In this document: piece after piece, positions 28,073 through 37,095 of the stretch
How positions within the stretch are numbered: position 1 is the stretch's first letter
Layout: every line of letters begins with the position of its first letter
Source of the DNA: Maribacter aquimaris
GTDB taxonomy: Bacteria; Bacteroidota; Bacteroidia; Flavobacteriales; Flavobacteriaceae
Direction: 5' to 3'
Assembly: GCF_014596745.1 (NCBI RefSeq)
Contig: NZ_JABTCF010000001.1
Location: forward strand, 682,001-746,000
Length of the DNA stretch: 64,000 nucleotides
Program-made: the position numbers and the translations under genes
Notes under the pieces: model-generated
What the model was told of the DNA's origin: nothing
The model's database searches: none
What the model saw: only the letters and a program-made list of their open reading frames with translations

Positions 28073-28137
28073 CAAATTTATATCCAATTACTTCAATATA
28101 ATTCAATTATTTTATTAATTAATGAACATATCTTAAC
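28073..28137 (-). promoter_or_regulatory. Island operator and promoter, PKD-SusCD operon
   Basis: On the minus strand: GTTAAGATA (28137-28129) and AATAAAATA (28116-28108), period 21 bp. A TTG lies at 28106-28104, and a perfect -7 box TAAATTTG is at 28080-28073, 27 bp after the repeat and about 100 bp before the ATG. Confidence 0.55.
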
Positions 28138-28195
28138 CCAACAGTTGTTTTTTTAAGATTATTTTTACCAAACATATCAATATTTTGACACTTTT

Positions 28196-29533
28196 ATGAA
28201 AATGAACACCAACTTGCCTTATTTAACAAATTCAATTTGTTTTCGTCATTGCAGGATTATTTTCAACCAAAGGTTTTTACTTATAATCCACCTATTGTTT
28301 TTTGTGTTTATATCCGGTGCGCAAGAATTAAAAGTTGGATGTGCCAAACGCGTATTGACACCTAATCCCTTACTTCCTGTTTCCGGCGGTGTGGGTCTCC
28401 CTAAACCTGTAGAAATCAAAAAAGGCGATCTTTATGTTCGTGCTATGGTTTTGGTAAAGGGTTCCGAGAAAATAGCGATCGTATCCATTGACAACCTGGG
28501 TTGGCCGGCCGCCCTCGGAAACAAATCGAGGAGTCTGGTCAAGGAGATAGCTAGCGAGAATATCCTTATAGGAGCCACACATACACACAGCGCTCCCGAT
28601 GCCTATGCATTTCCTAATTCTGAAGGCATCCATGGTGCGGACCTTGACTACCTGGATTGGTGTACCGTCCAAGTTGCCGAAACCATAAAGGAAGCACTCA
28701 AAAATACAGAACCTGCCGATTTAAAGATCGCCGTAGGGAAAGCGGAAGGAAAAATCGCTTACAATTATTATGCCCCTGACCTCTACGACCCGCGTTGTGG
28801 TGTGATACAAGCCATTGGCACAGAAGGGGAAAACAAGGGAAAACCCCTTGTTACCCTCGTAAACTATGCCATTCACCCTGAAGTTCTTGGCAGCAATCGA
28901 GGCATATTGAGTCCTGATCTGGTGGGCCCCTTAAACGAAAAAATAGAAGCAGAAACCGGGGGAATGGGCATTTTCATGAACGGTGCCCAAGGAGGCATGG
29001 TCACCGCCGACAATCGTTTAGCCGATGGTAAGGAAGCTGGCAATTGGGAAGAATGTATACGCATAGGAAATCTTTTGGCCTCTGAAGCATTGCGAATCGT
29101 CAATGATGCCCCACTGCAAAAGAATACGGATATTTTCTGTACTCATAAAAAAATAGAATTCCCCATTGAATCGGCCATGTTGCGCTTTATCTTGAAGAAT
29201 TCCCCCCTTTCAATGGAATCTTCCGATGGAAATTCGATTCGTACAACCCTTAATCTATTAAATATAGGCAGTGCACAAATATTGACCATACCCGGTGAGG
29301 CCTTGCCCAATATCGGTTTTTATCTAAAACGAAAAATGAACACCGATCACCCCTTTCTTTTTGGTCTGACCAATGACGCTTTTGGCTACATTTTGACCAA
29401 GGAAGATTTCAACAGTTTTGAAAGATACAAATACATCAGTCGAACCAGTTTAGGCGAAATGACCGGTGAAATACTCATATCGAATTCCCTAGAATTAATT
29501 CATAATAGTCCACAACCCAAAAAAAACAAATAA
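28196..29533 (+). CDS. Neutral/alkaline ceramidase-like hydrolase, copy 1
   Basis: Exported zinc hydrolase of the neutral ceramidase N-terminal-domain family. Hydrophobic signal region about 25-45 (LLIIHLLFFVFISGAQ). Zinc-ligand motifs: GATHTHSAPDAY and NYAIHPEVL. The hexapeptide GDVSPN that carries the nucleophilic Ser in true ceramidases is not found; the matching region reads NGAQGGMVTADN. At 445 aa it lacks the C-terminal Ig-like domain of the roughly 650-aa enzymes. So the fold call is firm but ceramide hydrolysis is doubtful; an amide or ester bond in a glycan or glycolipid is an alternative. First of a tight seven-gene run. Confidence 0.82.
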   Translation: MKMNTNLPYLTNSICFRHCRIIFNQRFLLIIHLLFFVFISGAQELKVGCAKRVLTPNPLLPVSGGVGLPKPVEIKKGDLYVRAMVLVKGSEKIAIVSIDNLGWPAALGNKSRSLVKEIASENILIGATHTHSAPDAYAFPNSEGIHGADLDYLDWCTVQVAETIKEALKNTEPADLKIAVGKAEGKIAYNYYAPDLYDPRCGVIQAIGTEGENKGKPLVTLVNYAIHPEVLGSNRGILSPDLVGPLNEKIEAETGGMGIFMNGAQGGMVTADNRLADGKEAGNWEECIRIGNLLASEALRIVNDAPLQKNTDIFCTHKKIEFPIESAMLRFILKNSPLSMESSDGNSIRTTLNLLNIGSAQILTIPGEALPNIGFYLKRKMNTDHPFLFGLTNDAFGYILTKEDFNSFERYKYISRTSLGEMTGEILISNSLELIHNSPQPKKNK

Positions 29534-29536
29534 CAA

Positions 29537-30958
29537 ATGATAACAAACGTAAATGTCCGCAGGTATTTGACCCTAACCCTATCTGTTGTAACCCTTATTT
29601 TGATATCCTCATGTAAGAATACCCAAGAATCAAATAAAAAGGGAATGGCATCAATGTCCCTTCCCGAAATCAAACCTACCCCAAAAACCGCATTGCAAAG
29701 CTATTTGAAAAATGGAGATACCACCTTTAATTGGGTAGTAAAGGATTCTTTTGCCATAGGAGGGGTAACCGCCTACGACCTGTTGTTGACCTCCCAAAAA
29801 TGGCGCGAATTCACTTGGAAACATCAATTGACGCTTATGGTGCCTAAAGAGATCGAGTATGATGGGGCATTACTTTTTATCACAGGAGGAAGTCAATCCA
29901 ATGGTATGCCCAATTGGAAATCAAAAGAGAAGACCGGAAGCGAAAGTGGTGCCATGGCCCAAATCGCCGAAAAAAACAAGGCCATCGTAGCTATTTTGCG
30001 ACAGGTGCCCATGCAACCTTTATATGAAGGGGACTTGGTCGAAGACCAATTGATCTCCTATACCTTGCATAACTATAAAAAAGATAAAGACCTGACATGG
30101 CCGTTGCTATTTCCTATGGTAAAAAGTGCGGTTCGCGGTATGGATGCCGTCCAGGAATTCTCAAAGAAACAGCTCAACAACCCTGTTACCCGATTTACGG
30201 TAGCGGGGGCCTCAAAACGCGGTTGGACGACTTGGTTGACAGGCGCCAATGATAAACGGGTGGAGGCCATTGGCCCCATGGTCATCGATGTACTTAACAT
30301 GCCGGTAAGTCTTGACTACCAAGTGAAGGCTTGGAATGAGTACAGTATACAGATCAATGACTATATCAAACTTGAAATCCCCCAAACGGTCAATTCCGAA
30401 GATGGCAATGCCCTAACCCAAATGATCGACCCATACTCCTATCGTGATAAATTGACCATGCCCAAAATTATATTTATCGGCACCAATGATGAATATTGGC
30501 CGGTTGATGCCATTAAGAATTACATCAATGATATCCCTGGTGAGAACTATATACATTACACCCCAAATGCCGGACATAACCTCGATGGGGGAGAAAAAGC
30601 ATTGAAAGCCCTAAGTGCTTTTTGGGGAAGGACCTTGGCAAAAAAACCATATGCCGATTTATCATACGAACTTTCTACCGACAAATCATCGGCACTTCTA
30701 AAAGCAGGATCGGCTGCTGAAAACCTAACCTCGGCCTTCCTTTGGTCAGCCGACTCCGAGGACCGTGATTTCAGGGATGAAAAATGGGATTCCATTCCCT
30801 TAAAGTTATCTAAAAATGGTGAGATACTAGAAAGAGTCCCATTCCCCAAAAAAGGATTCAAGGCCTTTTACATCGACCTCGAATACAAAGATTCCAACGG
30901 AGGCACTTATACCAAGAGTACCCGTATGTACTTGGCCGACGATGATGAAGTACTCTAA
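29537..30958 (+). CDS. PqaA-type (PhoPQ-activated) alpha/beta hydrolase lipoprotein
   Basis: Lipoprotein (LILISSCKN, Cys26), 473 aa, matching the PhoPQ-activated pathogenicity-related family: FITGGSQSNGMPNW (oxyanion side), QVPMQPLYEGD, and GASKRGWTTW with the likely nucleophile Ser226. GTNDEYWPVD carries the likely acid Asp and NAGHNLDGG the His. These are predicted serine hydrolases of unclear natural substrate. Starts 3 bp after the ceramidase-like gene and overlaps the next gene by 17 bp, which suggests translational coupling. Confidence 0.88.
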   Translation: MITNVNVRRYLTLTLSVVTLILISSCKNTQESNKKGMASMSLPEIKPTPKTALQSYLKNGDTTFNWVVKDSFAIGGVTAYDLLLTSQKWREFTWKHQLTLMVPKEIEYDGALLFITGGSQSNGMPNWKSKEKTGSESGAMAQIAEKNKAIVAILRQVPMQPLYEGDLVEDQLISYTLHNYKKDKDLTWPLLFPMVKSAVRGMDAVQEFSKKQLNNPVTRFTVAGASKRGWTTWLTGANDKRVEAIGPMVIDVLNMPVSLDYQVKAWNEYSIQINDYIKLEIPQTVNSEDGNALTQMIDPYSYRDKLTMPKIIFIGTNDEYWPVDAIKNYINDIPGENYIHYTPNAGHNLDGGEKALKALSAFWGRTLAKKPYADLSYELSTDKSSALLKAGSAAENLTSAFLWSADSEDRDFRDEKWDSIPLKLSKNGEILERVPFPKKGFKAFYIDLEYKDSNGGTYTKSTRMYLADDDEVL

Positions 30959-31859
30959 AAACAAACGGAATTGGCTCATTGGTGTAACACTGATAGGGCT
31001 GGTTACCCTAGGTATGCTCCAGTTTGTTTTTGGCCTAAGCACCTCTTTTCCCGTTGCGGAGTATTATGAATATGACAAAGCCATCCCACTTAGGGATACG
31101 ACTCGTATTGTGTTGGATACCACGGATTATCAAACATTCAGTATTTCGTATAATAGTGTACATGACCAAAGGGTTTCCGGATTATTAAGTATCCCCAAGA
31201 ACATTGCGAAACCCATACCGACGATTATACTCATGCACGGATTGGGGGACCACAAAGCCGTCGATTATGTCGCCTATGGGAATGAATCCTTCCTAAAGAA
31301 TGGTTATGCTGTATTGCGTATAGATATAAGTGGACATGGGGAGAGGAAAAAAGAATTTTATGATTTCGACCTAACAGGCCCCAACAAATATTGGACGCGA
31401 AATATCGTTAGTCAAACAGTCTTTGATTTGCGGCGTGCAATAGACCTTATTGAGACAAAAAGTGAGCTTGACCCAGACAGAATTGGATATTATGGTATTA
31501 GCCTGGGGGGTATCATCGGTTCGATATTCTGTGGTGTTGACCATCGAGTCAAAGTCCCTGTATTGGCATTGGCCGGAGGTCAATTGAATTTGCTTTATGG
31601 GAAACAGGCGGTCTCCAAAGAGGTCAAAGACTTTTTGGGTATCATAGAACCCCTCAATTTCATAGCTGACATTTCACCGAGGCCCTTGTTGATGTTAAAT
31701 GCGAAAAACGATGAGATCGTACCGCCTATTATGAGTAAATTACTATACAAAAAAGCAAAAAAACAAAAAGAAATAATTTGGTACGATGCCAAACATAGGG
31801 ATGCCCCCCTCGATATCATTTACGGTGACGGACTGGATTGGTTTAATCAAAATTTATAA
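30942..31859 (+). CDS. Alpha/beta hydrolase, dienelactone-hydrolase/esterase type
   Basis: Exported or membrane-anchored serine hydrolase (hydrophobic 12-31). Catalytic triad visible: Ser in YYGISLGGI, Asp in NAKNDEIVPP, His in DAKHRDAP; LMHGLGDHK forms the oxyanion hole. At 305 aa it is typical of esterases that remove acyl groups from polysaccharides. Its start lies inside the 3' end of the PqaA-type gene (17-bp overlap), and the deacetylase gene begins 4 bp after its stop. Likely a deacylase for the same substrate. Confidence 0.87.
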   Translation: MMKYSKNKRNWLIGVTLIGLVTLGMLQFVFGLSTSFPVAEYYEYDKAIPLRDTTRIVLDTTDYQTFSISYNSVHDQRVSGLLSIPKNIAKPIPTIILMHGLGDHKAVDYVAYGNESFLKNGYAVLRIDISGHGERKKEFYDFDLTGPNKYWTRNIVSQTVFDLRRAIDLIETKSELDPDRIGYYGISLGGIIGSIFCGVDHRVKVPVLALAGGQLNLLYGKQAVSKEVKDFLGIIEPLNFIADISPRPLLMLNAKNDEIVPPIMSKLLYKKAKKQKEIIWYDAKHRDAPLDIIYGDGLDWFNQNL

Positions 31860-31863
31860 AAAA

Positions 31864-32883
31864 ATGAAATACCCAAAACGCTTAACAGCCCTTCTTTATT
31901 TCTTAATTCTATGTATGGGATGCAAGGAAAAAAAGACCCCTGCCACTACTCCCGAAACCACGATGACAAACTCTGAAATCAATAAAAACCCCAGTACCTG
32001 GGCCGAGAAATTGGGTTGGCCAGAGGGCAAAAAAGTCATTTTACTACACGCCGATGATATCGGCATGTGCCCCGAAGCCAATATTGCGGCAAAAAAGCAA
32101 TTGACAACGGGGGTCATTCAATCCGCAGCGGTAATGATACCCTGCCCCAATGCCCAAGAGTTCATATCATGGGCCAAAGAAAATCAAAAATTGGATATCG
32201 GCCTTCACTTAACCCTGACCAGTGAATGGAAAACATATCGATGGGGTACCGTATCGGATAAAGCCGAAGTACCGGGTCTACTTGACGAGGAACACAAAAT
32301 GTGGCATGAAGTGCCCCAAGTGGTACAACATGCCACTGCGACAGAAGTAGAAAAGGAAATAAGGGCCCAAATAGAACAATCCTTGGCCTGGGGTTATCGG
32401 CCCGACCACATCGACACCCATATGGGCACCCTATTTGGACACCCCTCCTATGTGAACGTATATATGAAGGTCGCACAGGAATATGGCATACCTGCCAATA
32501 TAATAGACATATCCAATCCAAAAGTACTGGCAGAGTTCAGAAGTAAAGGTTACCCCATGGATGATAGTGTGGTTGAGATGTCCGAAGCGTATACCCTGCC
32601 CAAACTCGATTATTTCACCAGTGTACCCAAGGCTAAAACCTATGACGAAAAAATTACCAACTTTAAAAAGCTTATCGGTTCTTTGGATTCCGGACTCACT
32701 GAAATAATTTTCCATCCATCGGTGCTGACCGAAAATTTAAAGGGTATTACCAACTCTTGGGAACAGCGCTCATGGGAAGCCCAAATGTTCTCAGACCCGG
32801 AACTTATCCAATTTTTCAAGGAAGAAGGAATCATATTCACCAATTGGAGGGAAATCATGGAGCGTTTTCAAAAACAGAAATAA
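31864..32883 (+). CDS. YdjC/ChbG-family carbohydrate deacetylase lipoprotein
   Basis: Start at 31864 gives a lipoprotein signal (LYFLILCMGC, Cys20) and 339 aa; the longer reading would overlap the preceding gene. Metal-binding motifs of the YdjC family: LHADDIGM (His62, Asp64-65), GLHLT (113-117) and HIDTHMG (182-188). Relatives such as ChbG remove N-acetyl groups from chito-oligosaccharides in the cytosol; this one is exported. Closely packed with two predicted esterases, it suggests an acylated, perhaps N-acetylated, sugar in the substrate. Confidence 0.9.
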   Translation: MKYPKRLTALLYFLILCMGCKEKKTPATTPETTMTNSEINKNPSTWAEKLGWPEGKKVILLHADDIGMCPEANIAAKKQLTTGVIQSAAVMIPCPNAQEFISWAKENQKLDIGLHLTLTSEWKTYRWGTVSDKAEVPGLLDEEHKMWHEVPQVVQHATATEVEKEIRAQIEQSLAWGYRPDHIDTHMGTLFGHPSYVNVYMKVAQEYGIPANIIDISNPKVLAEFRSKGYPMDDSVVEMSEAYTLPKLDYFTSVPKAKTYDEKITNFKKLIGSLDSGLTEIIFHPSVLTENLKGITNSWEQRSWEAQMFSDPELIQFFKEEGIIFTNWREIMERFQKQK

Positions 32884-32936
32884 TTCAACTATCCTAACAT
32901 CCTTTACTGTTAAATTCTCACAAACAACCAACTATA

Positions 32937-33001
32937 GGCAATATTTAATGTGTTTCGAATAATATTCAAGTAGCCTTGTGTTTAGATTAAGGTGTTATTT
33001 G
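32937..33001 (+). promoter_or_regulatory. Island operator and promoter, sialidase-like operon
   Basis: Direct repeat GGCAATATT (32937-32945) and AATAATATT (32958-32966), period 21 bp; 27 bp later GTTATTTG (32994-33001). The first box is a weaker match than most. It sits in the only sizeable gap of the plus-strand run and would start a second transcript at the sialidase-like gene. Confidence 0.4.
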
Positions 33002-33030
33002 TAATCTATAAAATTTCAAATCCAAAAGGT

Positions 33031-34110
33031 ATGAGACAATTTACTTTTTTCGCCCTGGTATTAATGATTTTCTCTTGTAAGGAAAAGTCTCCCGAATTAC
33101 CCAAGGTCGTTCCCTTAAACCACCCAGCAGTGATCACCGAAGAATTCATATATGAAATAGATAAGGCACCCACACCCGAATGTCATGCCTCAACGGTAGC
33201 AGTAAGTAATGGGGTAGTTGTCGCATCCTGGTTTGGCGGAACCAAGGAAAAAAACAAGGATGTAGGCATCTGGGTCGCTCGTAAAACGAACGAAAAATGG
33301 TCTTCCCCTGTTGAAATCATCAATGGGGTACAGGAAGATGGTACCCGCTACCCGTGTTGGAATCCTGTTTTATTCAAACCTAAGGGAAAGCCGCTCTACT
33401 TGTTTTATAAAGTAGGCCCTAGTCCACAAGAATGGTGGGGACTTTATATGACCTCTAAAGACAATGGCCAAACATGGTCAGAACCGACGGAACTTCCTAA
33501 AGGCATTTTAGGCCCCATAAAAAACCAACCGATCCAACTGGCCGATGGAACCATTTTGTCTCCATCGAGCAATGAGACCACTTCCGGGGATTGGACTGTT
33601 CATTTAGAATATAGTATGGATAGTGCAACATGGACGAATTCGGAACCCTTGAACGATCCGGAAGTATTCGGAGCCATACAACCGGTGATATTGAACTACG
33701 GAAATGGGAAATTACAATTATTGAGCCGTACCAAGAATGGTGTCGTAAGCGAGAATTGGTCCGATGACTTCGGAAAAACCTGGAGTACCATGGAAGCTAC
33801 TTCCTTACCGAACCCAAATTCCGGTATCGATGGAACCAGCCTTCAAGATGGACGACAATTTCTGGTGTATAACCCTACCGATAAAAATTGGGGTGACCGG
33901 GTACCTTTGAGTATCGGACTTTCCAAGGATGGTAAAAACTGGGACCGGGTGCTCGACTTGGAACCCTTACGCGAGAATACGGATAAGGAAGGAGAGGAAT
34001 ATTCCTATCCCACCGCTCTACAAGCTGAGGACGGTAAAATACATGTCGTCTATACGTGGAATAGAAAAACGGTCAAATATGTGGTTATCGACCCCGAAAA
34101 ACTTCAATAG
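33031..34110 (+). CDS. Sialidase-like (BNR repeat) lipoprotein
   Basis: Start at 33031 (MRQFTFFALVLMIFSC, Cys16), 359 aa. Six-bladed propeller of the BNR/Asp-box type: TSKDNGQTWSEP and WSDDFGKTWSTM are Asp boxes, and ECHASTVAVSNGVVVASWFGG followed by KDVGIWVARK is the usual start of this subfamily. The F/Y-R-I-P motif of true GH33 sialidases is missing and the arginine triad cannot be made out. So the name reflects fold, not activity; glycosidases and lyases of other specificities share it. Stop and next start are adjacent (34110/34111). Confidence 0.8.
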   Translation: MRQFTFFALVLMIFSCKEKSPELPKVVPLNHPAVITEEFIYEIDKAPTPECHASTVAVSNGVVVASWFGGTKEKNKDVGIWVARKTNEKWSSPVEIINGVQEDGTRYPCWNPVLFKPKGKPLYLFYKVGPSPQEWWGLYMTSKDNGQTWSEPTELPKGILGPIKNQPIQLADGTILSPSSNETTSGDWTVHLEYSMDSATWTNSEPLNDPEVFGAIQPVILNYGNGKLQLLSRTKNGVVSENWSDDFGKTWSTMEATSLPNPNSGIDGTSLQDGRQFLVYNPTDKNWGDRVPLSIGLSKDGKNWDRVLDLEPLRENTDKEGEEYSYPTALQAEDGKIHVVYTWNRKTVKYVVIDPEKLQ

Positions 34111-35517
34111 ATGAAAACAAAAAGATGGCATCGGCGACTGGTCAGGGTTTTTGCGACCCTCCTTGTCATCTTCCTTTTGCTCTTTATTTTTGCCACAAGG
34201 GCTATTGACAATACGCCGTATTTCGAAACGGACTATTACAAAAACACCATCAGGAACATGGATAGCGAAGTCAAAAGCATGACTGAAGCCAAAGGCTTGC
34301 TCTATTCAGGTTTCTCCAAGGTGAATATTACCCCGAAAATCGTTGAGGGTAACGCCGATGACACCAAAGGGGAATTCAATACCATAAAAATGGCCGGATA
34401 TGGTGACGGGGCATTTGCAAAAGGCGCTCACGACTCTTTATACGCCAAGGCCATTTCCCTTCAGGTCGATAACAAGGAAATCGTACTTATCAGTGCCGAT
34501 ATGGTCTTGATTCCCGAAACGGTCATAATTCAGGTCGCGGAAAATCTAAAAAACAGGATTTCAAGAAAACAACTCTTCTTTGGTGCTACGCACACCCATG
34601 CCAGTATAGGCAATTGCATACCCGGTTTTGTCGGGGAAAGCTTTGGAGGCGAATTCAACCCTAAGGTGGTTCAATGGCTCAGTGATAAATTCACCTCCCT
34701 TATTTTAAAAGCATTGGAGGACAAACAACCCTCAAAATTCGGATCCGGATATGTAGATATACCCCATTTGGTCCGGAATCGGATTATTGGTGAAACCGGC
34801 CGTCTCAATACTAAATTCACCCTGCTATCAATCATTCAAGATAATGGAAAACAAGCCGTCGCAGGTATTTTTTCGGCCCATGCCACCACAATTGGTCCTT
34901 GGAACAATACCTTCAGCGCAGACTACCCGGGTTACTTTCAGCGAGGTCTTGAAGCCAAAGGAATCGATTACGCCCTGTTTTTTGCCGGTACGAATGGTAG
35001 CCAATCAAATAAAGGAAAAGGTAAAAAGTTCGAAAAAGTGAAATATATCGGTGAAACCTTGGCCGACTCCGCACAATCGGTACTTAATGAAATGAAATAT
35101 GATTCGATCTTGAATCTATCGGTCATCTCCCCTGAATTGGAAATACCCCGACTACAGGCATTCTATGTATCAGACAGCCGAAGGTTTTCCCCTGCCGTAA
35201 GCGGATTATTGATGCCCGAGGTGGAATCGGTCTATATACAAGGATTGCGATTGAATAACCTCATATGGATCGCCATGCCCTACGAGCTGAGCGGCGAATA
35301 TGGCATAGACCTGAAGAATGCTTTGGAACTCAAAGGCTATAATTCGGCCATGACCAGTTTCAACGGTCAATATCTTGGTTATATCGTTCCGTCGAAATAT
35401 TATTACTACGACACGTATGAAGCCCGTTTGATGGGGTGGTACGGCCCTAGTATGGGCGATTATTTAATGGAACTGAACTACAGGTTGGCAAATATCCTCA
35501 CACATTCACGATTATAA
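34111..35517 (+). CDS. Neutral/alkaline ceramidase-like hydrolase, copy 2
   Basis: 468 aa with an N-terminal membrane anchor (about 12-30). Family motifs: SGFSKVNITPK, LISADMVLIP, FGATHTHASIGN (zinc site), FSAHATTIGPWN and FFAGTNGSQSNKG, where the last region holds a Ser but not the GDVSPN sequence of known ceramidases. No C-terminal Ig domain. Starts directly after the sialidase-like gene and precedes copy 3 by 10 bp. Of the three copies this one keeps a Ser nearest the expected nucleophile position, so it is the best candidate for serine-dependent amidase activity. Confidence 0.8.
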   Translation: MKTKRWHRRLVRVFATLLVIFLLLFIFATRAIDNTPYFETDYYKNTIRNMDSEVKSMTEAKGLLYSGFSKVNITPKIVEGNADDTKGEFNTIKMAGYGDGAFAKGAHDSLYAKAISLQVDNKEIVLISADMVLIPETVIIQVAENLKNRISRKQLFFGATHTHASIGNCIPGFVGESFGGEFNPKVVQWLSDKFTSLILKALEDKQPSKFGSGYVDIPHLVRNRIIGETGRLNTKFTLLSIIQDNGKQAVAGIFSAHATTIGPWNNTFSADYPGYFQRGLEAKGIDYALFFAGTNGSQSNKGKGKKFEKVKYIGETLADSAQSVLNEMKYDSILNLSVISPELEIPRLQAFYVSDSRRFSPAVSGLLMPEVESVYIQGLRLNNLIWIAMPYELSGEYGIDLKNALELKGYNSAMTSFNGQYLGYIVPSKYYYYDTYEARLMGWYGPSMGDYLMELNYRLANILTHSRL

Positions 35518-35527
35518 TCCCAATAGT

Positions 35528-37084
35528 ATGAAAAAAGTATTAAAAGTATTTGGCCTTCTGATTTTATTGATTGCCTTAATCATTGGCGGTATTTTTATCT
35601 ATAACTGGCGCGATCGACACCCCAATTATAACATTGACCTAAAGACGATAAGCCAAAACCCTAGCCCCATAAAAGCCGGTTTTGCCAAACGCCCCATAAC
35701 CCCGACTATCGTGGATACATGGAATGATGCCAATGGTGATAACAAATACAACGAGGAGGATGGGGATACCTTTAACGACAACAACGATAATGGTACTTTT
35801 GATGCTTTCTGGATAGCCGGGATGAGCAATGCCAAACCTGCCCAAGGTGTTCATGATGATGTGTGGTCCAGGGTCATGGTACTCGACGATGGCAAAAGTC
35901 GTGTAGCGATGGTATCTTTGGATGCCATTGGTTTTTTACATGGTGATGTCATCGATATAAGAAAAAGGATCCCTAAGGAATTAGGTATCGATTACACCCT
36001 AATCGCTTCAACCCATACCCACGAAAGTAACGACCTTGTCGGTATTTGGGGGGAAAACATGTTCAATTCGGGAGTAAATCCTGAAATGATGGAATATGTC
36101 AAGAAACAAACGGTGGCCGCCGTTACCGAAGCGGTAAATAACCTACGGTCGGCTAAACTGGTTTTTGCCGAGGATCTGACGGAAAGGGATTCCGTACTGA
36201 TCAAGGACACCCGGAAACCCATTGTAAAAGCTACAGGAATCCATTTAATGCAAGTTCTTGACGACGAAACGGAAGAGACCTTGGGCACGCTTATCAATTG
36301 GTCTAATCATCCTGAAACGTTGTGGAGTCAAAATCTTTTGATCAGCTCCGATTTTCCACATTATGTTAGGGAAGCCATTGAAAATGGTGTGTATAGTAAA
36401 AAAGAACTAAAAGAGAAGGGCTTAGGGGGGGTCGCCATTTATTTCTCGGGGGTTATTGGTGGCTTAATGGCCCCCCATCCTTCCATTTCCATTGAAGACC
36501 CTTATACTGGAGAATCCTACGCTTTGCCCACGTATGAAAAAACAAAGGCTCTTGGCGACCAATTGGCACTGATGTCCTTGGAAGCTTTACGTAAAAGAGG
36601 CGATACCATGGCTACCTCAAACATATCCGTTCGGGCCAAAACAATCCTAGCTCCCTTGGACAATACCACCTTCAAGATCGCAAGTGGCATTGGATTGATC
36701 CAAATGGGGGTTCCCGAGTATTTCAAAACCCGTACCGAAGTAGGGGCTATTCGAATCGGACCGGCGATGTTCTTAAGTATTCCAGGGGAAATCTATCCTG
36801 AAATTGTTTTTGGTGGCGTAGAAGCACCTGAAGGTCGGGAATTTGACATTCAACCCTTAGAGACCCCTCCTATCCAAGAATTCATCAAAGACAAATACAA
36901 ATTCTATTTAGGACTTTCGAACGATGAAATAGGGTATATTATACCGAAAAGTGAATGGGACACCGAAGAACCCTACCTGTATTTGGATAAGCGCGATACT
37001 TATGGCGAAGAAAATTCCCTTGGCCCTGAGACTGGTCCCCTTATCTACCACTCCCTAATAGAGGTCATTAACGATTTGAAATAA
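35528..37084 (+). CDS. Neutral/alkaline ceramidase-like hydrolase, copy 3
   Basis: 518 aa with an N-terminal membrane anchor (about 7-25). Zinc-site motifs STHTHESNDLVG and NWSNHPETLW are present; the nucleophile region reads YFSGVIGGLMAPHP with no suitable Ser in the usual place. It differs from its neighbours by an acidic Asp/Asn/Gly insertion at about 66-92 (WNDANGDNKYNEEDGD and NDNNDNG) that looks like paired calcium loops. Last gene of the plus-strand run; it converges on the HAD gene with 11 bp between stops. Confidence 0.8.
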   Translation: MKKVLKVFGLLILLIALIIGGIFIYNWRDRHPNYNIDLKTISQNPSPIKAGFAKRPITPTIVDTWNDANGDNKYNEEDGDTFNDNNDNGTFDAFWIAGMSNAKPAQGVHDDVWSRVMVLDDGKSRVAMVSLDAIGFLHGDVIDIRKRIPKELGIDYTLIASTHTHESNDLVGIWGENMFNSGVNPEMMEYVKKQTVAAVTEAVNNLRSAKLVFAEDLTERDSVLIKDTRKPIVKATGIHLMQVLDDETEETLGTLINWSNHPETLWSQNLLISSDFPHYVREAIENGVYSKKELKEKGLGGVAIYFSGVIGGLMAPHPSISIEDPYTGESYALPTYEKTKALGDQLALMSLEALRKRGDTMATSNISVRAKTILAPLDNTTFKIASGIGLIQMGVPEYFKTRTEVGAIRIGPAMFLSIPGEIYPEIVFGGVEAPEGREFDIQPLETPPIQEFIKDKYKFYLGLSNDEIGYIIPKSEWDTEEPYLYLDKRDTYGEENSLGPETGPLIYHSLIEVINDLK

Positions 37085-37095
37085 GTTTTTTTTGG

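Noticed and set aside
33031-34110. True GH33 sialidase
   Set aside because: Asp boxes are present but the R-I-P motif and arginine triad are not visible; only the fold can be supported.
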